Of a stretch of DNA of 64,000 nucleotides, positions 1 through 8,317 are shown piece by piece. The position numbers and the translations under genes were made by a program. Origin of the DNA: Delftia sp. PS-11 (GTDB lineage: Bacteria; Pseudomonadota; Gammaproteobacteria; Burkholderiales; Burkholderiaceae_C); NCBI RefSeq assembly GCF_029870285.1, contig NZ_JACSYA010000027.1, positions 10,049-74,048 on the forward strand, written 5' to 3'. The notes beneath the pieces are model-generated. The model ran no database searches. It was given only the letters and a program-made list of their open reading frames with translations, and was not told the DNA's origin. Within the stretch, counting starts at the first letter, position 1. Every line of letters begins with the position of its first letter.

Positions 1-226
1 CGGGCAAAACCGCCTTCCTTGACCACGACCCAGAAGTAATGCAAGTGTCGATAGTTCAGCATGCTTTTTACTTCGAAAAAACCGAAGTATAAGTGCGTAT
101 TTTTCTGGTTTTTTGGAAAGACGTCTGTCTTCACACTATGGCCTTGCAACTACCACACCACCGCTCTTGCACACGGCGACCTATTCGGAATTCAGACTTC
201 AATTTCCACCAAGCCACAATACCCTC

Positions 227-385
227 ATGAACATTAGCACACTGCTCTTCGCAACCCTGACGGCCACTCTCGCAGGCGTCACCTCACAAGCCTAGCGAGT
301 GGGCAACGAGAAGCGCGATGTCGCGCTGCTCGGGACGTTCAGCAGCATGCTGAGACTGGGCATCATCATTTTCTCCATCGTCTAA
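227..385 (+). pseudogene. Possible remnant of a small membrane protein gene, in-frame TAG
   Basis: From the ATG at 227 the frame reads 22 codons, with a hydrophobic start MNISTLLFATLTATLAG, to a TAG at 293-295. It then continues open for 29 more codons (RVGNEKRDVALLGTFSSML and a hydrophobic tail ending FSIV) to a TAA at 383-385, ten bases before the TerC gene. The two halves together look like one short protein with a hydrophobic N- and C-terminus broken by a nonsense codon. I do not recognise the family. The neighbouring gene also carries an in-frame stop, which fits local decay. It could equally be chance coding. Confidence 0.2.
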
Positions 386-394
386 AAAACCACT

Positions 395-1399
395 ATGGAC
401 TTCCTGCTTACTTTCTTCTTGTCAGATTTCATGGGAAAGCCAGCCTGGATCTGGTTGAGTTTTGTTGGTATCGTCATTGCACTGCTGAGCTTTGACTTGG
501 GCGTGCTGCACAAGGACGACAGCGAGATAGGCGTGCGCGAGAGCTTGCTGCTGTCAGCAGGCTATATCAGCGTAGCGCTGCTGTTCGGTGCTTGAGTGTG
601 GTGGTACTTGGGAGCACAAAGCGGCATGGACTACTACACCGGCTTCATGATCGAGAAGTCGCTATCGATGGACAACGTCTTCGTCATCGCGCTGATTTTC
701 AGTTTCTTCGCGATCCCGCGGCAATATCAGCACCGAGTGCTGTTCTGGGGCATACTGGGTGTGATCGTGCTGCGCGCGATCATGATCGGACTGGGTGCGA
801 CGCTGGTCAGCCAGTTTAGCTGGGTGCTGTACCTGTTCGGTGCATTCCTGATCATCACCGGCATCAAGATGTGGATCATTGCCGATCACGTACCCGACAT
901 TGCTAGTAACCCGCTACTGAGACTCCTCAAGCGGCATATGCGGGTTACTGAAGGCCTGCGCGGCAACGCCTTCTGGGTGTGTGAGCCCGATCCCAAGACG
1001 GGTAAGCTCGAACGCTTTGCGACGCCTTTATTGCTAGCTCTGGTGCTCGTGGAATTCGTTGATCTAATTTTTGCGGTCGACTCGGTCCCAGCGATTTTTG
1101 CCATCACCACCGACCCCTTCATTGTCTACACAAGCAACATCTTTGCCATCCTTGGGCTGCGTGCGCTGTACTTTGCACTGGCCGCGATGATTCACCGCTT
1201 CAAGTACCTGAAATACGCGTTGGCACTTGTGCTGGTGTTCATCGGCAGTAAGATTTTCCTAGTGGGCATCATAGGCAAGATCCCGGCTGTGATATCGCTC
1301 AGCGTGACCTTCGGCCTGATTGCGGGCGGCGTGCTGGTGTCGCTGTGGAACACCCGAGGGCAGCCTGCTGTAGCGGAGTCCAAACGACGCCGTTGCTAA
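395..1399 (+). pseudogene. TerC/Alx-family integral membrane protein, interrupted by an in-frame TGA
   Basis: TerC-family proteins are polytopic inner-membrane proteins; several members export Mn2+ or protect secreted metalloproteins. The frame starts at 395 (MDFLLTFFLSDFMGKPAWIW), reaches LLFGA, hits TGA at 593-595 and continues without a shift as VWWYLGAQSGMDYYTGF and the hallmark KSLSMDNVFVIALIF to a stop at 1399. The family normally has a Trp at the TGA position, so a TGG to TGA change explains it. About 333 residues would be coded in total, normal for the family. The GTG at 596 could in principle restart translation but would lose the first two membrane helices. A sequencing error is the main alternative to a real nonsense mutation. 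Confidence 0.85.
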
Positions 1400-2160
1400 A
1401 CGAGCTCCTGCTTCTGACCAGGCCCTACCTGCTGCCGGTATCAGGTGTCGGTACAGTGCTCGGGCTTGGCATGGGTGCGCTGATAGTGGCCCATGTGACG
1501 GATTCACTGCGGGGTGCCTTCCACCAAACTGCGTTGGCTTGCCTTCAGATCGGAGGTCACAGCAGCCAAAGCTGCCAGCTTAGTTCCTGATCGACGCTGT
1601 AAGGTGGGGTGGGAGGGCTTTAACACGGTCGGTCTGCGTGAACAGCCGATGGCGACTCTGGTCCCTCACCCCGACACCATTAAACATGCAAGCGGTTTTT
1701 ACTGCCGCATCGCTGGCAGGCCGCGAACGCCTGATCAACACCTGTGAGGCTGGCGGCGATCAATATGGGATCGTCGCGCGGTTACACACAATGGCATGCT
1801 CAACGAGGTACTCAGCCATCTGCAGCAAGAGCGCCTGGCGACTTCCCCCTGAACGGCTGTGGCTGCAACTTTCAGTGCGGACTGCTTACGGCTTTATCAC
1901 GCAGAGTGTTATGGCTGCCTGCTCCATTCCACCCAGGAGACATTACAAACGTTGGGGGACTTCATCGCTGGCAGTGAGCTTGCGCGTACCACCGCTGGCA
2001 GAAGACGCGCAGGCCAGTACCGGTCGATGCCGGGTTTCTGCCATGTCTTGCACCAGCGGCTCCCATGACGCAGCAGGCCCGATCTGGCAGGTGCGACCAT
2101 GGAGCCGGCCAAGGACCGGTGGGAAGCAGTTGCCAGCCACAACACTGTTCAAATGCACAG
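1400..2160. other. No convincing gene; probably decayed DNA
   Basis: Open frames exist here, for example 1638-2168, but their products are rich in Arg, Ser, Cys and Pro and resemble no family I know. Short stretches in another plus-strand frame, such as MLNEVLSHLQQERLATSP near 1797 and DCLRLYHAECYGCLL near 1878, read like real protein but are split by a stop. The best reading is a degraded coding region between the broken TerC gene and the chemoreceptor. About 130 AT-rich bases follow (2160-2289), which probably hold the chemoreceptor promoter; I could not pick a clear -35/-10 pair. Confidence 0.4.
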
Positions 2161-2289
2161 AATTATGAATACTAGTCAATATTCGACAAAAATGATTGAT
2201 ATTTCTTGATGATCGATTCTTGTATGTGATATTTTTGAATTTATTGATACAATTGACAGAGTCCTTTCAAACTTGACGAAAGATCAGTC

Positions 2290-3867
2290 ATGTTCAAGTC
2301 TTTACGCTGGGTCATGGCCCTCCTGGGCTCCATCGGAGTGATCGCCGCCCTCGCTGTCGCAGCGCAGGGATACCTGTTCATCCAGAAGCTGGACTCTTCG
2401 GCCAACAAAGTCTACGCAGCCAAGGATGTGGTTGCCGATGTTCTGCCTCCGCCGATGTACCTGATCGAAATGCGGTTGGTGCTGTCCATGATGCTGGAGG
2501 GCAGCCTGAGCCCGGCGGATGGCCAAAAGCGCTTCGATGAGCTGGCTGCCGAGTATTCCCAGAGGGTCAACTATTGGACAAATAACCCTCCGTACGGATT
2601 GGAAACCAAACTGCTGGGCGATCAACACAGTGCCGCCAATACCTTTATTTCCGCTGCACGCAGCCAGATCGTACAGCCCCTGATTGCGGGCCAAGCAGAG
2701 CTTGCCAGAAAAAATCTCGAAGCTGTCCATGTGATGTACTTAAAGCATCGCACAGGTGTGGATGCGACTGTGGTGGAAGGCAATGCATTTGCTGAAGCCA
2801 CGATGAAGGAGTTCGAAGACACGCGCAGTTCCAGCAACAAATTGATGATCATGACGGCTTTGCTTGCTGCAGCAGCTGTTTTTGCAATCTATCTTGCTGT
2901 ACTTGCCAGCATCCAAAAACCGGTTCGCGCCAGTACACGGGCGGCTGCACTCATTGCCGCAGGAGATCTTGCGACGCAGACTGTGATGGATGAAGGACGT
3001 ACGGACAGCTTGGGGGTTCTTCAAGAGTCACTGCAGACAATGAGGGTAAACCTGAATCAGACTGTATCATCAGTTCTTGATGCTGCAGAAAGTATTTCTA
3101 ATGCCAGCTCTGAAATCGCCCAAGGCAATACAGACCTTTCAATCCGGACAGAAAATCAGGCCAATGCCTTGCAGCAAACTGCATCCTCAATGGAGGAGTT
3201 GACTTCGGTGGTGAACCACAACGCAGAATCTGCCATGCAGGCGGATCTGCTTGCACAGCAGGCTGCTGACGTGGCGCGGCGCGGTGGCTCAGCCGTGTCG
3301 AAGGTGGTGGAGACCATGCGTGGCATCAACGAATCCTCCAGTCAGATCGCAGGCATAGTGAATGTAATTGAATCAATTGCCTTTCAGACAAATATATTGG
3401 CATTGAATGCTGCAGTGGAAGCTGCGCGTGCAGGCGAGCAGGGCCGAGGGTTTGCTGTCGTGGCCTCTGAAGTGCGTTTACTGGCTGGGCGCAGTGCAGA
3501 TGCAGCCAGAGAAATCAAGGCATTGATTGATTCCAGCGTAGAGCGTGTGACCCAGGGGTGCACCCTTGCAGATAATGCGGGTGCGACCATGACCGACATG
3601 CTTGAGGCAACACAACGAGTCAGCAGCATACTTGCTGAAATCAGCACTGCCAGCCGTGAACAATCAGCAGGCATATCGCAGGTGAGCAATTCCGTATCAC
3701 AAATGGATCAAGCCACACAGCAAAATGCTGCGCTGGTGGAGGAAATTGCAGCGGCTGCCAGCAGCCTTAAAGTACAAGCTTCGGAACTCGTACGACAAAT
3801 GGCGAGATTTACTGTCGACAGTAAACCCCGCCATACCTTGCCGATGGTTGAAGGCATGTACAAGTGA
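2290..3867 (+). CDS. Methyl-accepting chemotaxis protein
   Basis: This is an inner-membrane chemoreceptor that passes a periplasmic signal to CheW/CheA. Residues 8-30 form the first membrane helix and about 186-208 the second, which brackets a roughly 155-residue helical periplasmic sensor domain. A HAMP linker follows (about 209-262). The signalling domain fills the rest and contains the invariant hairpin near residues 361-392 ([20 protein letters not shown]). The C-terminus (EGMYK) has no NWETF-type CheR/CheB tether. The ATG follows GAAAG. The gene stands alone and ends just before a hairpin shared with the convergent binding-protein gene. The ligand cannot be told from sequence. Confidence 0.93.
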   Translation: MFKSLRWVMALLGSIGVIAALAVAAQGYLFIQKLDSSANKVYAAKDVVADVLPPPMYLIEMRLVLSMMLEGSLSPADGQKRFDELAAEYSQRVNYWTNNPPYGLETKLLGDQHSAANTFISAARSQIVQPLIAGQAELARKNLEAVHVMYLKHRTGVDATVVEGNAFAEATMKEFEDTRSSSNKLMIMTALLAAAAVFAIYLAVLASIQKPVRASTRAAALIAAGDLATQTVMDEGRTDSLGVLQESLQTMRVNLNQTVSSVLDAAESISNASSEIAQGNTDLSIRTENQANALQQTASSMEELTSVVNHNAESAMQADLLAQQAADVARRGGSAVSKVVETMRGINESSSQIAGIVNVIESIAFQTNILALNAAVEAARAGEQGRGFAVVASEVRLLAGRSADAAREIKALIDSSVERVTQGCTLADNAGATMTDMLEATQRVSSILAEISTASREQSAGISQVSNSVSQMDQATQQNAALVEEIAAAASSLKVQASELVRQMARFTVDSKPRHTLPMVEGMYK

Positions 3868-3907
3868 AACAAGCCATGATGTGCGACTCCTGCGCGCCAT
3901 GACGGCT

Positions 3908-3943
3908 GCCAGTTTGCAGCTCAGGCTCGCGCTGCAAACTGGC
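3908..3943. terminator. Bidirectional hairpin between convergent genes
   Basis: The arms GCCAGTTTGCAGC (3908-3920) and GCTGCAAACTGGC (3931-3943) are perfect reverse complements, 13 bp each, with a 10-base loop. The right arm lies inside the last codons of the minus-strand binding-protein gene and the left arm just past its stop. It sits 40 bp after the chemoreceptor stop. There is no strong T run, so its efficiency is uncertain, but position and stem strength suggest a terminator serving both genes. Confidence 0.6.
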
Positions 3944-4871
3944 TGTCGAATGTCTTGCCCACATCCAGCTTTTGCTTGATCAGCCCGACCTTCAGATAAA
4001 AGTCTGCGGTGCGTTGCTGGTCAGCCACCACCTGCGCGTCTATGGGCAGCCAGCGGGTGGCGCGACGCTCAAATTGCAGGCGTGCTGCTTCCTCGGGAAT
4101 CCCGATGATACGGGCCAGCGCGGCGCCAAACTCTGTCGGGTGCTGGTAAGACCATACTTGAGCCCGCTCTACGCGTGCTTTGAAGTCCTTCAGTGCTGCG
4201 CGCTTGTTGTGCAAGGCAGAATCTGTCGCAGCAAGAAAGCTCAGTCCCGACGACAGGCCACGCCCGCTGACCAGCACGCGGGCGTGTTTGCTGGTTTCTG
4301 CCAATGCGGTGTAGGGCTCCCATGTAGCCCATGCATCCACAGCACCTTGTGTCAGGGCCAGCTTGGCATCGGCGGGAGGAATGAACTTGATCTGTACATC
4401 CTCGGCCGTGAGCCCTGCTGTTTCAATCGCCTTGAGTGCAACGTAGTGCCCGATGGAGCCTCGGTTGGTGGCAATGCTCTTGCCTTTGAGGCTTGCCGCA
4501 TCCTTGAGAGGCGATTGAGGAGTGACCAGGATGGCTGTACCGTAGGGGTCGGAGCGGTTGGCGGCAAACGCCTTGACACGGCTGCCTGCTGCCAGGGTAA
4601 AGAGCAGCGGCGCATCACCGATGGCGCCAAAGTCCACTGCATCGGCATTGAGGGCCTCAGCCAGCGGCGCGGCTGCAGGGAACTCGGTCCATTTGATGTC
4701 GTAGCTGAGGTCTTTCAGCTCACCGGCCGCCTCCAGCAAGGCGCGAAGGCCGCCTTTCTGGTCGCCTGCGCGCAGCACTGTTCTGGTCTGTGCATGTACC
4801 AGCAGGGGTGAAAGCAAGGAGGTTGCAGACACCGAAGCGGTGAGCAGACGATGGAAGTGACGTCGTAGCAT
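3921..4871 (-). CDS. SsuA-like sulfonate/sulfur-compound ABC transporter binding protein
   Basis: This is a periplasmic solute-binding protein of the aliphatic-sulfonate/nitrate/taurine type. A signal peptide (MLRRHFHRLLTASVSATSLL, cleavage near VHAQ) precedes the typical N-terminal pattern LRAGDQKGGLRALLEAAG and the DFGAIGDAPLLF binding-lobe segment. A start at 4937 is possible but would put 22 poor residues before the signal peptide, so 4871 is preferred. It is the last gene of a minus-strand run behind the acyl-CoA-dehydrogenase-like gene. No permease or ATPase gene lies nearby. It resembles the binding protein at 8318-9304 in its GDQ.GGLRAL motif, suggesting paralogues with different ligands. 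The ligand is not known. Confidence 0.85.
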   Translation of the reverse strand: MLRRHFHRLLTASVSATSLLSPLLVHAQTRTVLRAGDQKGGLRALLEAAGELKDLSYDIKWTEFPAAAPLAEALNADAVDFGAIGDAPLLFTLAAGSRVKAFAANRSDPYGTAILVTPQSPLKDAASLKGKSIATNRGSIGHYVALKAIETAGLTAEDVQIKFIPPADAKLALTQGAVDAWATWEPYTALAETSKHARVLVSGRGLSSGLSFLAATDSALHNKRAALKDFKARVERAQVWSYQHPTEFGAALARIIGIPEEAARLQFERRATRWLPIDAQVVADQQRTADFYLKVGLIKQKLDVGKTFDSQFAARA

Positions 4872-4924
4872 GGCCAAGCCCTGAAAGTGAATCTGAAAGC
4901 ATTGCACCAGTTGCCACACATGCG

Positions 4925-4957
4925 GCCAACGAAGCAATTGGCAGTTGGATATTCGCC
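4925..4957 (+). promoter_or_regulatory. Partial copy of the sulfur-island bipartite motif
   Basis: GCCAACGAAG at 4925-4934 matches the left half of the motif found at 7045 and 10533. At the same offset a weaker right half, ATTCGCC (4951-4957), replaces ATGCGGTTT. It lies 54 bp upstream of the minus-strand binding-protein start at 4871. I infer a degenerate binding site for the same regulator. The partial match makes this weaker than the other two sites. Confidence 0.35.
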
Positions 4958-4998
4958 AGCCTCGCCCGCGTGCCGCAGCGGACCCAGGCTGGCCACTT

Positions 4999-6150
4999 TT
5001 ACAACCCCAGCGCCTTGCGCCCCACTGCCAGGCGTGCGCTGTCGTCTTGAGGAGTGTGTATGCGGCCGCAGAGCACGTCGCGCAGGTGGCGCTCCAGCGG
5101 GTTCTTGCGCGCCAGGCCGTGGTTGCTGGTCAGGGCCAGGGCTTGCTCAACTGCCTGCACAGCGTTGCCGGTAGTGACGGATTTGATGAGCCCGCTTTCC
5201 ACGGCAGACCGCAGCACACCTTCATCGGCATCGCGGGCCAGGCCCTCGATGAGCCGCTGGTTGGTGAGCAGCAGCGCCTCGATGCCGCCCAGCGCCTCTT
5301 GCGCGCGCGGCAGGCTGGCCAGGGATGCGCCCAGACTGGCTGGCTTACGCTCATGCAAAAAGAGCACCAGCCAGTCGCGAGCGGCTCTGGCAACGCCGGT
5401 GTACAGCGCGCCCAGCATCACGGCCATCTCCGCCTGGAGCCAGGGCTCACCGCCAGCCCAGTTCTCCGGGGTGCGCAGGTCCAGTGCGTGCTCCAGCGGG
5501 ATAAGCACATCTTTCAACACCACGTCATGGCTGCCGCTGGCGCGCAGCCCCAGATGGTCCCAGGTTTCGACAATCTGTATGCCAGGCAGGCCCGCCTGCA
5601 CCAGGAAATGACCTACCCGCGGCACGGCTTCGTCGGTACGGGCCCAGACGCTGTACCAGCTCAGGATGGGAGCTCCAGTGGAGTAGACCTTGTGGCCGGT
5701 GATGCGCCAGCCTTCGGCGGTCTGACGGGCCACGGTGGCTGGCAGGCCACCGCGTGCGGGTGACCCCAGATCAGGCTCCACGCGCAAGGCATTGACCAGC
5801 GACACCCCTGCCGCCGCCTCGGCCACCAGCCTGCGTGCCAGAGGCTCGGGCCATGAGCGCACAGGGCTTGTACGTCCCATGCTACGGTGCTGGATGTACT
5901 GCATGATCAGCACCAAGGCGGTGGCTGGGCAGGCATAGCCTATGGCCCCCACCACCGCGCCCAGATGGGCCAGTGTGGCGCCCTGCCCGCCCAGATCCTG
6001 CGACGCGGCCAGCGTCAGCAGACCCGTCTGGTGCAGCGCCTCGAAGTTCTCGAACGGAAAGCTGCCCTCGGCATCGTGTTTCGTGGCACGGCTGGCAAAT
6101 TCCGCTGCCAGCGTGCGCGCTTGCTGTTCCCAGGTCAGCGGCGCATTCAC
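4999..6150 (-). CDS. Acyl-CoA dehydrogenase-family flavoprotein (DszC/SfnB-like)
   Basis: The 383-residue protein has the acyl-CoA dehydrogenase fold: N-terminal helical domain, a central beta domain with GHKVYSTGAPILSWYSVWA, and a C-terminal four-helix domain. Family members in sulfur-scavenging loci (SfnB, DszC, and flavin-dependent monooxygenases) work on organosulfur compounds rather than acyl-CoAs. Its start overlaps the stop of the class II aldolase gene by 4 bases (ATGA), so the two are translationally coupled. The surrounding sulfonate-binding proteins and SsuD-like enzyme support a desulfurisation or sulfur-source oxidation role, but the substrate is inference. A true acyl-CoA dehydrogenase remains possible. 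Confidence 0.75.
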   Translation of the reverse strand: MNAPLTWEQQARTLAAEFASRATKHDAEGSFPFENFEALHQTGLLTLAASQDLGGQGATLAHLGAVVGAIGYACPATALVLIMQYIQHRSMGRTSPVRSWPEPLARRLVAEAAAGVSLVNALRVEPDLGSPARGGLPATVARQTAEGWRITGHKVYSTGAPILSWYSVWARTDEAVPRVGHFLVQAGLPGIQIVETWDHLGLRASGSHDVVLKDVLIPLEHALDLRTPENWAGGEPWLQAEMAVMLGALYTGVARAARDWLVLFLHERKPASLGASLASLPRAQEALGGIEALLLTNQRLIEGLARDADEGVLRSAVESGLIKSVTTGNAVQAVEQALALTSNHGLARKNPLERHLRDVLCGRIHTPQDDSARLAVGRKALGL

Positions 6151-6965
6151 TGCAGCACCTCGGGCTGCTGGCGCACCACGATGTCATACAGGCTGTGGAA
6201 GGCATGCTCGGCACCGCCATGCCGGCCAATCTGCGAGTGGGTAAGCACTGCCACATCGTGCGCAATCGGACTGGGTTTGCCGGCCGCCTCTGCCAGCAAC
6301 TGGGCCTGGCAGGCGTTTTCCAGTGCGATGTACCACCACGCTGCTGACTCCACCGAGGGCCCGACTGTCAGGATGCCATGGTTCTTCAGAATCACTGCCT
6401 TGTGCGGTCCCAGGGCCTTGCCGATGCGAAAGCCCTCATCGGTCTCCAGCACGACCCCGCTGAAGTCGTTAAACAGGCCATGGTCACCGTAGAACACGCA
6501 CGAATCCTGGGTCAGCGGGTCCAGTTTGCGGCCCAGCGTTGACCAGGCCTTGCCATAAGTGGAATGGGTGTGGGCAGCTGCCACCACATCGGGGCGAGCC
6601 TCGTGCAAGGCGGCATGGATGGCGAAGGCGGCGCGGTTCAGAGGGCCTTCACCCACCACGATTTCTCCATGCGCATTGACCAGCAGCAGATCGGATACCT
6701 TGATCTGCGAGAAGTGGATGCCCAGCGGGTTGACCCAGAAATGGTCCAGCAGCTGCGGATCGCGGGCCGTGATATGGCCCGCCAGGCCATAGTCGAAACC
6801 CCACTGCGCAAACAGCCGGAAAGCGACCGCCAGCCGCTCCTTGCGGTAGCGGCGCTCCTCTTCCACGGTCGGGCGTGGCGAAGCGGGATCAAACCAGTCC
6901 TTGCGCTGGGGGTGAGGATTGAGTGCAAGCGAGGCGGTGAGAACGGGCTTGAGGACGGCAGACAT
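6147..6965 (-). CDS. Class II aldolase/adducin-family protein
   Basis: The 272-residue protein belongs to the zinc-dependent class II aldolase/adducin family. Recognisable pieces are the N-terminal GFDYGLAGHITARDP, a HTHSTYGKAWSTLG segment providing the metal-binding His pair, and a late HGILTVG loop. Family members cleave or epimerise small hydroxy acids and sugar phosphates. The reading frame stays open upstream to 7709, but conserved sequence begins only at MSAVLKP, so the start is placed at 6965. It is the first gene of the minus-strand unit that continues into the flavoprotein through an ATGA overlap. Its link to sulfur metabolism is by context only. Confidence 0.85.
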   Translation of the reverse strand: MSAVLKPVLTASLALNPHPQRKDWFDPASPRPTVEEERRYRKERLAVAFRLFAQWGFDYGLAGHITARDPQLLDHFWVNPLGIHFSQIKVSDLLLVNAHGEIVVGEGPLNRAAFAIHAALHEARPDVVAAAHTHSTYGKAWSTLGRKLDPLTQDSCVFYGDHGLFNDFSGVVLETDEGFRIGKALGPHKAVILKNHGILTVGPSVESAAWWYIALENACQAQLLAEAAGKPSPIAHDVAVLTHSQIGRHGGAEHAFHSLYDIVVRQQPEVLQ

Positions 6966-7044
6966 GGGACAGCTTTCGGCAGGAAGGGTTGCAATGGGGG
7001 AGAACCAGAACACAGCCCCCACCTTAGAAGCCCTCCCCTGTCCT

Positions 7045-7085
7045 GCCAACGAAGAAATCCGCGTGACCACATGCGGTTTCGGCAT
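7045..7085 (+). promoter_or_regulatory. Bipartite motif in the divergent promoter region 6966-7217
   Basis: GCCAACGAAGAAA (7045-7057), 13 unrelated bases, then ATGCGGTTT (7071-7079) followed by CGGCAT. The right half contains the inverted repeat ATGC...GCAT. The same halves with identical 13-base spacing recur at 10533-10567. The site lies between the minus-strand aldolase and the plus-strand binding protein. Its conservation in otherwise dissimilar DNA suggests a regulator site, perhaps for a CysB/Cbl/SsuR-type LysR protein. Confidence 0.55.
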
Positions 7086-7217
7086 GAGCTGCACTCGTTG
7101 CCAGCGGGACATGCGGTGCTTGTTCGTCCTGTTGCATTTCCTGCATATCGATGCTGCGCAACGGTCTTTGCGCAGCGCCTGTGTTTGGCACACCCTTGGG
7201 CCGTTACAGCTCTCCTG

Positions 7218-8246
7218 ATGCAATCCATGTTCAAGACACCATTGATCAACCGCCGTCATCTGCTGCAAGCCAGCCTGGGCGCTGCAGCCTGCGCCAGTAC
7301 GGTGGGCCGCACGGCGCTGGCAGCGCCTGCGGCGCATACGGCTCAAGATCTTGCCAAAGTGACCCTGCGCATAGCCACCTACAAGGGCCTGTGGCGGGCA
7401 CTCATCACAGCGTCCGGGCAGGGCCAGACACCCTACCGCATTGAATGGCGTGAGCTGAACAACGGCGTTCAGCACATCGAGGCCCTGAACGGTGACGCGC
7501 TGGACCTCGGCTCGGGCAGCGAGATTCCGGCCCTGTTCGCCGCGCGCCAGAAAGCGCAGGTGCGCTTCATTGCCGTGACGCGCGAAGACCTGCACAACCA
7601 GGTCACCCTGGCCCGCAAGGACGCTCCCATACAGCGCATTGCCGATCTCAAAGGCAAGCGCGTAGGCTATGTGCGCGCCACTACTTCGCACTATTACCTG
7701 AGCCGGCAACTGGCCGAGGCCGGTCTTTCATTTGCAGACATACAGGCTATCAACCTCAGCCCCGCTGACGGCCTGTCGGCCTTTGACCGTGGCGATCTGG
7801 ATGCCTGGGCCATCTATGGCTACAACGGGCAGATCGCACGCCTGCGCTACGGTGTGCGCGTGCTCAAGACCGGCGTGGGCTACCTGTCTGGCAATTTCCC
7901 CATCTACGCCAACCCGCGTGCAGTGGACGATCCGCTGAGGCACGCCGCCATCGGTGACTACCTGCAGCGCCTGCGTCGCGCCTACATATGGGCCAACAAC
8001 AACTATCTGGCCTATGCCCAGGCCCAATCCGCCGAGACCCGCGTGCCCGTGGGGGACCTGATCGAACTGTGGAACAACCGCAGCACCGACTACGAACTGC
8101 GTCCCGTGGACGATGCCGTGGTGAAGGGACATCAGGCGGTGGCAGACACCTTTTTGCAGTTGGGTGTTCTGGACGGGCCTGCGCAGGTGGCGCCACTTTG
8201 GAGCCGTAGCTTCACAGGTGCGCTGCAAGGCGGTCAGCCAGGCTGA
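7218..8246 (+). CDS. Sulfonate/nitrate-type ABC transporter binding protein with Tat-like signal
   Basis: This is a periplasmic binding protein of the SsuA/NMT1-like superfamily, about 342 residues. The N-terminus MQSMFKTPLINRRHLLQASL carries a twin-arginine-like pair before a hydrophobic stretch ending LAAP. The mature part has the family pattern RIATYKGLWRAL, DLKGKRVGYVRATTSHYYL and DRGDLDAWAIYGYNGQIARL. The frame is open far upstream, but homologous-looking sequence starts at the signal peptide; a second ATG at 7227 is an alternative start. It is divergent from the aldolase and convergent with another binding protein of the same superfamily. No membrane component is encoded nearby. Confidence 0.83.
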   Translation: MQSMFKTPLINRRHLLQASLGAAACASTVGRTALAAPAAHTAQDLAKVTLRIATYKGLWRALITASGQGQTPYRIEWRELNNGVQHIEALNGDALDLGSGSEIPALFAARQKAQVRFIAVTREDLHNQVTLARKDAPIQRIADLKGKRVGYVRATTSHYYLSRQLAEAGLSFADIQAINLSPADGLSAFDRGDLDAWAIYGYNGQIARLRYGVRVLKTGVGYLSGNFPIYANPRAVDDPLRHAAIGDYLQRLRRAYIWANNNYLAYAQAQSAETRVPVGDLIELWNNRSTDYELRPVDDAVVKGHQAVADTFLQLGVLDGPAQVAPLWSRSFTGALQGGQPG

Positions 8247-8263
8247 CGACGCCATCACGTGTT

Positions 8264-8295
8264 GCGACCGGCACTGCCATAGCGGCGCCGGTCGC
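8264..8295. terminator. Hairpin between convergent binding-protein genes
   Basis: GCGACCGGC (8264-8272) and GCCGGTCGC (8287-8295) form a perfect 9-bp stem with a 14-base loop, in the 71-bp gap between two convergent genes. It lacks a clear T run. Probably a bidirectional terminator. Confidence 0.5.
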
Positions 8296-8317
8296 CTGCC
8301 AACGCATCAGGCCTTGA

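Noticed and set aside
69..89. 7-bp hairpin TACTTCG...CGAAGTA near the window start
   Set aside because: Short stem, no adjacent gene end or start, so it is consistent with chance.
1638..2168. 176-codon open frame after the TerC gene
   Set aside because: Product rich in Arg, Ser and Cys, no family resemblance, and better-looking fragments occur in another frame.
6966..7709. Long in-frame upstream extension of the class II aldolase gene
   Set aside because: It runs antisense into the neighbouring binding-protein gene and has no family similarity; conserved sequence starts at 6965.
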